A stretch of 64,000 bases of DNA from Lachnospiraceae bacterium (GTDB lineage Bacteria; Bacillota; Clostridia; Lachnospirales; Lachnospiraceae), in NCBI GenBank assembly GCA_021201665.1, contig JAJQEO010000121.1, positions 1-64,000 on the forward strand, in the 5' to 3' direction. The position numbers and the translations under genes were made by a program. The notes under the pieces are model-generated. The model had not been told where the DNA came from and searched no databases. It saw nothing but the letters and a program-made list of their open reading frames with translations. Below, one piece after another: positions 20,233 to 27,915 of the stretch (positions are counted from its first letter, which is position 1; every line of letters starts with the position of its first letter).

Positions 20233-20886
20233 ATGGAACGTCTGGCATGTCTTGCGATTGGTTATGTCTTCGGACTGTTTGAAACCAGTTATATTATCGG
20301 CCGGCTGCATGGGATTGATATCCGTGATTATGGCAGTGGGAACGCCGGCACCACGAATATGTTCCGTACGCTTGGCAAGGGCTGGGGCGCGCTTACCTTC
20401 ATAGGCGATGGCCTCAAACCTGTCTTTGCCGCTCTCTTAGCCTGGCTGATTTTCAGGAAAACGTATGCGGATATCTGGCCCTTATTATGTGTATACACGG
20501 GGCTGGGCGCGGTACTCGGCCACAGCTTTCCCTTTTACCTTGGATTTCGCGGTGGAAAAGGAATTGCGACGACCGGCGGGACGACGCTGGCGCTGCATCC
20601 TGCGCTCTGCCTTCTGGCTATTATAGGATTCTGCCTTGGATTTTTCCTGACAGGGTATGTGTCTGTCGGCTCCCTGATTGTGGCTGGCGGATTTCTGGTG
20701 GAATCCGTGATCTTCGGTCAGCTTGGGATTCTGGGGATGACACAAAGATATCTGAATGAACTCTATGTGGTTGTGGCTGTCATTGCCGGACTTGATTTTT
20801 ACAGGCATCGCGGAAATATCGACCGGCTCCGAAAAGGAGAAGAGAGAAAAGCAGGTTTTCTGGATAAATCTAAGAAAACCCAATAA
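20233..20886 (+). CDS. plsY: Acyl-phosphate glycerol-3-phosphate acyltransferase PlsY
   Basis: DIRDYGSGNAGTTNMFRTLGK; GHSFPFYLGFRGGKGIAT. Confidence 0.95.
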   Translation: MERLACLAIGYVFGLFETSYIIGRLHGIDIRDYGSGNAGTTNMFRTLGKGWGALTFIGDGLKPVFAALLAWLIFRKTYADIWPLLCVYTGLGAVLGHSFPFYLGFRGGKGIATTGGTTLALHPALCLLAIIGFCLGFFLTGYVSVGSLIVAGGFLVESVIFGQLGILGMTQRYLNELYVVVAVIAGLDFYRHRGNIDRLRKGEERKAGFLDKSKKTQ

Positions 20887-21020
20887 AACCCAATAAAACC
20901 CAATAAAACACAATAAAACACAATAAAACACAATGAAACCAAATAAAACCAAACAAAACCAAACAAAACCGAATAAAACCAAATAAAACCAAATAAAGCC
21001 ATGTAAAATCAAATATAATC
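20880..21020 (+). repeat. A-rich tandem repeat of 10-bp unit (caataaaacc/acaataaaac), about 13 copies
   Basis: aaacccaataaaacccaataaaacacaataaaac... between plsY stop and gpsA. Confidence 0.9.
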
Positions 21021-21109
21021 GGGCAGGTTTTTTGGGAAGAATTCGGCACAGGAATCTTTGAGCAGGCATGATATACCTTCCAGAAGGTAATGCAAAGGAG
21101 GTACGGGAT

Positions 21110-22117
21110 ATGGCGAAAATCGGCGTGATCGGCGCGGGCAGCTGGGGGTTGGCGTTGTCAAAGCTTTTATGTGAAAACGGACATGAGGTGGCGATCTGGT
21201 CGTTTCTGGAATCAGACACGGAACTGATCCGCACGACTCGCGAGCTGCCATCAAAGCTTCCGGGAGTAAAGCTTCCGGAGCAGATTCAGGTATCGTCTGA
21301 TCTGGCGGCGGTGGTGCCGGGACAGGATGTTCTGGTGATGGTCAGCCCGTCCGCGGTTGTGCGCGAGACGGCAAAAAAGATGCGTCCGCTGGTGGCAGAT
21401 GGCACTGTGATTGTCAATGCGGCAAAGGGCATTGAAGAAGGCTCTCTGATGACGATGACTGATATCATTGAGGAGGAAATCCCGCAGGCAAATGCGGCAG
21501 TGATTTCCGGACCAAGCCACGCGGAGGAGGTCGGGCGCGGCATGCCGACGGCGATCGTGATCGGTGCCAAAGATGAGACGACGGCGCGTATGCTGCAGAA
21601 GCTGTTTATGAGTCCGGTCTTCCGCGTCTATATCAGCTCGGACATGGTAGGCATTGAGCTGGGCGGCTCTCTGAAAAACGTGATCGCCCTTGCGGCCGGC
21701 ATTGCCGACGGGATGGGTTACGGCGATAACGCAAAAGCAGCCCTGATCACGCGCGGTATTGTAGAGATCGCGCGGCTTGGCACAAAGATGGGCGGCCGAA
21801 TGGAAACTTTCAGCGGCCTGACCGGTATCGGCGACCTGATTGTCACCTGCGCGAGTATGCACAGCCGCAATCGCCGGGCGGGGATTCTGCTCGGACAGGG
21901 ATATACCATGGAGGAAGCCATGAAGGAAGTCAACATGGTTGTAGAGGGCGTCTACTCCACAAAATCCGCGGTTGCCCTGGCAGAAAAATATCAGGTGGAG
22001 CTCCCCATTATCGAGCAGGTGAATAAGGTTCTGTTTGAAGGAAAAGACCCGAAGGAGGCGGTATCCGCGCTGATGCTGCGCGATATGGGTGTGGAAAATT
22101 CGCTGACGCCGTGGTAA
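21110..22117 (+). CDS. gpsA: NAD(P)-dependent glycerol-3-phosphate dehydrogenase
   Basis: KIGVIGAGSWGLALSKLL; GPSHAEEV; NVIALAAGIADGMGYGDNAKAALITRG. Confidence 0.96.
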   Translation: MAKIGVIGAGSWGLALSKLLCENGHEVAIWSFLESDTELIRTTRELPSKLPGVKLPEQIQVSSDLAAVVPGQDVLVMVSPSAVVRETAKKMRPLVADGTVIVNAAKGIEEGSLMTMTDIIEEEIPQANAAVISGPSHAEEVGRGMPTAIVIGAKDETTARMLQKLFMSPVFRVYISSDMVGIELGGSLKNVIALAAGIADGMGYGDNAKAALITRGIVEIARLGTKMGGRMETFSGLTGIGDLIVTCASMHSRNRRAGILLGQGYTMEEAMKEVNMVVEGVYSTKSAVALAEKYQVELPIIEQVNKVLFEGKDPKEAVSALMLRDMGVENSLTPW

Positions 22118-22150
22118 GATTTTTGTGTATTTTTTTTAATACTTATTAAG

Positions 22151-22187
22151 AAAAAGCTCGGGAAAACGTTGTATTTTCCGAGCTTTT
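22151..22187 (+). terminator. Rho-independent terminator after gpsA
   Basis: aaaagctcgggaaaa cgttgta ttttccgagctttt. Confidence 0.8.
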
Positions 22188-22318
22188 GTGTTAGTATACA
22201 GACGGTTATCCGAGGTGGGGGATATCTTGTAATATGTCCTCGAACGTCAAAAAATTAACAATTAGTAATATAATCACTCTTAATATATCAGTGATAGCTT
22301 TAAGAAAGGAGTATCTTT

Positions 22319-22759
22319 ATGCATCTGATTGAGGATGAGAATGGCAATCCGGTTCCGCATGAGCATGAGCACACCCATACACACACGCATACGTATGAGC
22401 ATTCACACCCGCATACTCACGAGCATGGACATGAGGAGGATCACCATCATACACATGAGCATGAGGAAGAACACTGCCACGCGCATGGCGCAGAAGAATG
22501 TCACACACATGACCACTCGCATTGCGGCAGCTGTGACGAGCATGCGCAGGATGCGCCGCAGGGAGACAAAATGGTCGCTCTGCTTGACTATATGTTAAAG
22601 CACAATGAGCATCACGCCGCAGAGCTGGATCAGGTGGCGGAGTCCTTCCGCGCCGACGGCAAGGCAGCGGCTGCGGAGCAGATCAAAAAAGCGGTCGATG
22701 AATTCCAGAAGGGAAACCTGTATCTGAAGCTCGCGCTTTCTATGGTGAAGGAAGCTTAA
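22319..22759 (+). CDS. His-rich N-terminus metal-binding protein, candidate nickel chaperone (CooJ-like in composition)
   Basis: HEHEHTHTHTHTYEHSHPHTHEHGHEEDHHHTHEHEEEHCHAHG.. plus C-terminal helical region; adjacent to cooT/cooC/acsA. Confidence 0.75.
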   Translation: MHLIEDENGNPVPHEHEHTHTHTHTYEHSHPHTHEHGHEEDHHHTHEHEEEHCHAHGAEECHTHDHSHCGSCDEHAQDAPQGDKMVALLDYMLKHNEHHAAELDQVAESFRADGKAAAAEQIKKAVDEFQKGNLYLKLALSMVKEA

Positions 22760-22794
22760 GACTTATAACGATTTTTAAGAAGAGAGGTGATACT

Positions 22795-22986
22795 ATGTGT
22801 CTGGCGACTGTGTACAGTAAAAAGGAATACAGTGTCATCCTGGAATATGTCAGCAAGATTGAAGTCGAAGGGAATCTGATCACTCTGACAGATGTCATGG
22901 GCGACACAAAAACGGTAGAGGGAACCCTCGCGATGGCGGACCTGACCGGCGGCAAGGTGGAGATCAATTGCACGGATGCTGCGTAA
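22795..22986 (+). CDS. cooT: CooT-family nickel-binding protein
   Basis: Small (63 aa) protein starting MCLATVY, position next to CODH maturation genes. Confidence 0.75.
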   Translation: MCLATVYSKKEYSVILEYVSKIEVEGNLITLTDVMGDTKTVEGTLAMADLTGGKVEINCTDAA

Positions 22987-23144
22987 ACTGATTGCCTGAT
23001 TGGTTGCAGGAACGTTTTGTGTTTTGAAACTGCACGACACATGTTTCTCGATGAAAAGTAAAGGTGAAGCATAATGCAGCCAGCTTTTATAAGTGATGGC
23101 GCAGTGATAATTGCAGCCTGAAGATTTACGATGGAGGTGCTTCA

Positions 23145-23921
23145 ATGGCGAACGTGATTGCGATTGCCGGAAAAGGTGGCGTAGGTAAGACTACTTTGGG
23201 CGGCCTGCTGATTCAGACCATGTGTGCCGAAGGGCGCCGACCGATTCTAGCGGTGGATGCGGACGCAAATTCGAATCTGAATGAGGTACTTGGCGTTGAG
23301 GTGGAGATGACGCTCGGCGATGTCCGTGAAACAGTACTTCATGACGCCGAAAAGCTCGGACAGAAGATTCCGTCCGGAATGACCAAGGCGGATTATACAG
23401 AAATGATGCTGCAGCGCTGCCTGGCTGAGGATGATGATTTTGACCTGCTGGTGATGGGCCGTTCTCAGGGACAGGGGTGCTATTGCTATGTAAACGGCCT
23501 TCTTCAGGCGCAGCTGGCGAAGCTGATCCCGAATTATAAATATGTCGTGGTAGACAATGAGGCCGGCATGGAACACATCAGCCGCGGAATCCTGCCAAAG
23601 GTGGATATCATGCTGCTCGTCAGCGACTGCTCCAGAAGGGGTGTGCAGGCGGCAGAGCGGATTTCTGAGCTGATCGAAGAATGCCACATGAATCCCAAAA
23701 TGATCGGCCTGATTATCAACCGGGCACCGAACGGGCAGCTCAATGACGGCACGAAAGAGGAAATTGAAAAAAGCGGACTGACGCTCCTTGGAGTGGTGCC
23801 GCAGGATGAGCAGGTTTATGAGTATGACTGCGAGGGCAGACCGACGTCTTCCCTGCCGGAGGATTCCCCGGTTCGTCTTGCCCTGCAGGAGATCATGAAA
23901 AAGATAAATCTGACAGCCTGA
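23145..23921 (+). CDS. cooC: CooC-type P-loop ATPase for CODH maturation
   Basis: IAGKGGVGKTTLGG, DADANSNL, CxC motif GCYCYVN. Confidence 0.9.
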   Translation: MANVIAIAGKGGVGKTTLGGLLIQTMCAEGRRPILAVDADANSNLNEVLGVEVEMTLGDVRETVLHDAEKLGQKIPSGMTKADYTEMMLQRCLAEDDDFDLLVMGRSQGQGCYCYVNGLLQAQLAKLIPNYKYVVVDNEAGMEHISRGILPKVDIMLLVSDCSRRGVQAAERISELIEECHMNPKMIGLIINRAPNGQLNDGTKEEIEKSGLTLLGVVPQDEQVYEYDCEGRPTSSLPEDSPVRLALQEIMKKINLTA

Positions 23922-24069
23922 AATCCGATGGGCGTATAACACGCAGCACAGTGTAATTCAACATAAAGCAAAATAAAGCAATCCATTACGATCTGAGCAC
24001 ACAAAACACAGCGTCCGGCTGCTGCCAAAGTGTGTAATGATAAAAAAACATTTGACCTTGGAGGTACTT

Positions 24070-25962
24070 ATGGGAGAATTTAAGTTGACTACGGTTGAGG
24101 AGTTTGAAGCGGCCACGAACCGGCTCCTCGAGACAGGAGCAAAGGTAGGAGCGGACGCCTACCAGTTCCGCGTAAAGAATCAGACGCCGCACTGTAAGTT
24201 CGGCGAGCAGGGTGTCTGCTGCCGTATCTGCACGATGGGTCCGTGCCGCATTACGCCGAAGGCACCGAGAGGCATCTGCGGCTGCGACGCGCATGGCATC
24301 GTAGGACGTAACTTCTTAAGATTCACGGCAGGCGGCGCGGCCACGCACTCGGATCATGGCCGTGAGATCTGTCATACGCTTTACTGCACGGCTCCGGATG
24401 GAAATTACAAGGTAAAGGATCCGGAGAAGCTGATCCGTATCGCGCATGAGTGGGGTGTGGAGACGGAAGGAAAGGATATCTACGATCTGGCACACGAGAT
24501 GGCTGTCCTTGCTCTCGGCGAGTACGGTAAGGTGTTTGGTTTCCAGAATTTCCTGAAAAGAGCTCCGAAGCATACGCAGGAGATCTGGGAGAGAGAAGAG
24601 ATTCAGCCGCGCGCGATTGACCGCGAGGTTTCCTGCTCTCTGCACATGACACATATGGGATGCTCTTCAAAGCCGGAGGCACTGATCCGTCAGTCGCTGC
24701 GTGCGGGTCTGTCTGACGGCTGGGGCGGTTCCATGGCCGGTACGGAGTTTTCGGATGTCCTCTTTGGCACGCCGAAGCCAATCGATACCGAGGCGAACCT
24801 TGGCGTTATGGTGGAAGAGAATGTCAACATCGTGGTACACGGACATGACCCTTCCCTTTCAGAAATGATCTGCGAGTACGCGGATGATCCGGAAATGATT
24901 GCCTATGCAAAAGAGATGGGCGCAAAGGGTATCACAGTATCTGGCGTCTGCTGCACCTCCAACGAAGTGGCAATGCGCCGCGGAATTCCGATGGCGGGCA
25001 ACTTCCTTCAGCAGGAGAATGTCATCCTGACCGGAGCCTGCGAGGCAATCGTTGTAGATGTGCAGTGTATTTTCCCGGCAATCGGACCTCTGGCAAAATG
25101 CTTTCATACCAAATTCGTCACGACATCCGCGATCGCGCAGATGCCGGAGAGCGATTACATCCGTTTCTCACCGGAGAACGCGGGCGAGAATGCAAAGGCG
25201 ATCGTGAAGATGGCGATTGAAAACTTCAAGAACCGCAAGCCGGAGCTGGTACATATCCCGCAGATGAAGCAGAAGGCGACAGTCGGCTATTCCTTTGAGG
25301 CGATTGTAAAGACCCTGGATACCGTGACAAACTCTCAGGTAGATGTGACCGGTACGACGAAGCCGCTCATCGAGTGCGTGAAGTCCGGCGTCATCCGCGG
25401 CGCGGTTGCGATGGTCGGCTGCAACAACCCGAAGGTACGCCCGGATACCGCGCATATTGCGCTGATGAAGAAGCTGATTGAAAACGATATCATCATCGTA
25501 GCATCCGGCTGCTCCGCACAGGCGGCGGCAAAGGCGGGTCTGATGGACAAGCGTGCCAGAGATCTCTGCGGCGCAGGCTTAAAGAGAGTATGTCAGCTGG
25601 CGGACATCCCTCCGGTACTTCATATGGGCTCCTGCGTGGATATCAGCCGTATGATGGTGCTGGTAGCAGAGCTTTCCAAGGATTCCGGCTGGAACATTTC
25701 CGAGCTTCCGGTAGTCGGCTGTGCACCGGAGTGGATGTCTGAGAAAGCAGTTTCGATCGGAAACTATGTAGTAGCTACCGGTCTGGATACCTTCCTCGGT
25801 GTTGACCCGTACGCGAGCGGCTCCTCAGAGGTGGAAGGACTGCTGCAGGGCGGCATCCGCGACTGGGTAGAGGCCTGCTATACCGTAGAGACCGATATCG
25901 ACAAGCTCGTAGACAAGATGATCGACCGGATCGAAGAAAAGAGAGCTGCTCTGGGGATCTGA
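24070..25962 (+). CDS. acsA: Anaerobic carbon monoxide dehydrogenase catalytic subunit (CooS/AcsA)
   Basis: QTPHCKFGEQGVCCRICTMGPCRI cluster motifs; VGCNNPK, SGCSAQ, MGSCVDISR C-cluster ligands; APEWMSEKA. Confidence 0.97.
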   Translation: MGEFKLTTVEEFEAATNRLLETGAKVGADAYQFRVKNQTPHCKFGEQGVCCRICTMGPCRITPKAPRGICGCDAHGIVGRNFLRFTAGGAATHSDHGREICHTLYCTAPDGNYKVKDPEKLIRIAHEWGVETEGKDIYDLAHEMAVLALGEYGKVFGFQNFLKRAPKHTQEIWEREEIQPRAIDREVSCSLHMTHMGCSSKPEALIRQSLRAGLSDGWGGSMAGTEFSDVLFGTPKPIDTEANLGVMVEENVNIVVHGHDPSLSEMICEYADDPEMIAYAKEMGAKGITVSGVCCTSNEVAMRRGIPMAGNFLQQENVILTGACEAIVVDVQCIFPAIGPLAKCFHTKFVTTSAIAQMPESDYIRFSPENAGENAKAIVKMAIENFKNRKPELVHIPQMKQKATVGYSFEAIVKTLDTVTNSQVDVTGTTKPLIECVKSGVIRGAVAMVGCNNPKVRPDTAHIALMKKLIENDIIIVASGCSAQAAAKAGLMDKRARDLCGAGLKRVCQLADIPPVLHMGSCVDISRMMVLVAELSKDSGWNISELPVVGCAPEWMSEKAVSIGNYVVATGLDTFLGVDPYASGSSEVEGLLQGGIRDWVEACYTVETDIDKLVDKMIDRIEEKRAALGI

Positions 25963-25963
25963 T

Positions 25964-26086
25964 ACATGTCCCGCATCGGTTTTTGATGCGGGACGCAGGC
26001 AATGTTCCGATTTTCGGAGAAAATCGAGAACGGTACCGAGCCCTCGTGCTTTAGCGCGACTTTAAATGGCGAGGGCGAGGCTTTCC
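25964..26086 (-). repeat. Structured dispersed element family A, inverted full-length (three-hairpin) copy
   Basis: Reverse complement reads ggaaagcc..taccgttctcgattttctccgaaaatcggaacattgcctgcgtcccgcatc..gatgcgggacatgt. Confidence 0.8.
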
Positions 26087-26110
26087 ACTTGATACTAAGA
26101 GGCAGAATTC

Positions 26111-26884
26111 ATGAAAATAGCAATTACCGGAAAGGGCGGCGTGGGAAAGACAACGTTTGCGGCAACTCTGGCACGGCTTTACGCGGACGAGGGGCGGCCG
26201 GTGCTGGCCGCGGACGCGGATCCGGACGCCAACCTGGGGTTAGCCCTTGGCTTTGACGAGGAGTCTCTGGATGAGATCATTCCGATCACAAAAATGCGGA
26301 AGCTGATTGAGGAGCGGACCGGAGCAGACGAGTTTAATAAGATTTTCAAGCTGAACCCGAAGGTCGATGACATCCCGGATAAATACGCGAAAAAGTGCAA
26401 TGGAGTGAAGCTTCTCGTGCTCGGTACGGTTGAAACCGGCGGGAGCGGCTGCGTCTGCCCGGAGCATGTCATGCTTAAAAGGATTATCAATCACCTGATG
26501 CTTCGCTCCAATGATGTGGTGATTCTTGACATGGAGGCGGGGCTGGAGCATTTAGGCCGCGGCACGACAAGCGGCATGGACGCGTTTATTGTGGTGATTG
26601 AGCCGGGCGCCAGAAGTGTGCAGACCTACCGCAATGTAAAGCGTCTGGCGGATGATCTGGGCGTAAAGCAGGTCTATGTGGTGGCTAACAAGGTGCGGGA
26701 TGAAAAGGACGAGGAATTTATTCGTGCAAAGATTCCTGCGGAAGACCTTCTTGGCGTGATTCACTACAATGCGGAAGTGATTGACGCAGACCGCAACGGC
26801 TCTTCTCCTTATGATTATAGTCCGGCCGCAGTGTGTGAGATCCGATCCATTAAGGATAAACTGGATCATGCCGGTACGTTATAG
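26111..26884 (+). CDS. CooC/AcsF-type nickel-insertion ATPase (second paralog)
   Basis: ITGKGGVGKTTFAATL, DADPDANLGLALG, CxC motif GCVCPEH; adjacent to acsA and acsB. Confidence 0.9.
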   Translation: MKIAITGKGGVGKTTFAATLARLYADEGRPVLAADADPDANLGLALGFDEESLDEIIPITKMRKLIEERTGADEFNKIFKLNPKVDDIPDKYAKKCNGVKLLVLGTVETGGSGCVCPEHVMLKRIINHLMLRSNDVVILDMEAGLEHLGRGTTSGMDAFIVVIEPGARSVQTYRNVKRLADDLGVKQVYVVANKVRDEKDEEFIRAKIPAEDLLGVIHYNAEVIDADRNGSSPYDYSPAAVCEIRSIKDKLDHAGTL

Positions 26885-27042
26885 CTGATATACAGGAAAT
26901 TCGCTCCCTGTACGAAAAAATCTCTGCTTGCCGGGACAGCTGCCTGATGATGCTTTGACTGTTTTAAAATCAGGCGAGGGAATGATTACGTTACATTCCT
27001 GAACATTTGGCACTTGGTGTCATCATTTTATTGTGATTTTTG

Positions 27043-27071
27043 TTGCAAAAATGGCAGGATCTTGGTATAAC
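27043..27071 (+). promoter_or_regulatory. Candidate sigma-A promoter ahead of the CODH-like pseudoenzyme/acsB
   Basis: TTGCAA-N17-TATAAC. Confidence 0.55.
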
Positions 27072-27108
27072 AGAGAGTAGAAATAAACAAAGAAGAGAGG
27101 CGAATGAA

Positions 27109-27801
27109 ATGAGTGATTCTGCATTACCGAAACTCGAAGTCGCGGACATCATCCAGGCACTGGACGGGGTCTGCAATTCAAAGGTCGATACGACCGGTTC
27201 AACAAAGCCGCTCCTTGAGTGCGTGGTTTCCGGCGTACTGCGCGGCGCGGCTGTTCTGCTTGGGACAGATGGCTCTGAGGTCAGAGACACGGATGAATAT
27301 GTCGCCCTGATCAAAAAGCTGATCGCGAATGACATCGTGGTGCTGGCGATCGGCTATCCAGTACAGGTGGCCCTGGACGCGGGACTGATTGCCGCAGAGG
27401 CAAAGGATCTGTGCGGAGCGGGATTAAAACGTGTCTGTGAACTGGCTTCGATTCCTCCGGTACTGCCGCTTGGCGGGCTGGAGAACGTGGGCAATGTCGT
27501 GACGATCGCAACTGCCTTGTGTAATGATTCCGGTCTTACGGTACCGCAGCTGCCGGTAGTGGGCTGTGACGCGGCCGGTGTGACAGCGCAGGCGGTCGAG
27601 CTTGGCAACACCTTTGCGGGACTTGGCGTAGATACGTTCATCGGCATTATGCCGTACGAGGGTTCTCTTGAAGAAGTATTTGCGGCGAGCGGACTGAAAA
27701 ACGGCCCGGATGCCACACAGACGATTTCTGCGGATCTGGATGAGCTTGCCGACGCCCTGATCGCGGATATCGAGAAAAAGCGTGCGGCGATAGCCATCTG
27801 A
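27109..27801 (+). CDS. CODH C-terminal-domain paralog lacking C-cluster ligands (putative pseudoenzyme)
   Basis: Clear similarity to the C-terminal ~240 aa of the AcsA encoded here (DVTGTTKPLIECVKSGVIRG vs DTTGSTKPLLECVVSGVLRG; RDLCGAGLKRVCQLADIPPVL vs KDLCGAGLKRVCELASIPPVL). Confidence 0.9.
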   Translation: MSDSALPKLEVADIIQALDGVCNSKVDTTGSTKPLLECVVSGVLRGAAVLLGTDGSEVRDTDEYVALIKKLIANDIVVLAIGYPVQVALDAGLIAAEAKDLCGAGLKRVCELASIPPVLPLGGLENVGNVVTIATALCNDSGLTVPQLPVVGCDAAGVTAQAVELGNTFAGLGVDTFIGIMPYEGSLEEVFAASGLKNGPDATQTISADLDELADALIADIEKKRAAIAI

Positions 27802-27915
27802 TGATACAAGGATTCCTTGTATCATGGCACTGACCGAAGCAAAACGCAGCTTCAAGATTATGAAGTGCGTAAAAATCTATAGTATTATCTAACTTTATAC
27901 TAGGAGGATAGTAAA

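Noticed and set aside
20485-21234. Minus-strand ORF with Phe/Tyr/Trp/Leu-rich repeats (GFIWFYLVLFGFVWF)
   Set aside because: Artefact of translating the 10-bp A-rich array in reverse.
27109-27801. CODH fragment as a decaying pseudogene
   Set aside because: Full open frame, own RBS and promoter, high similarity to AcsA except exactly at metal ligands, and a defined N-terminus; better explained as a retained pseudoenzyme.
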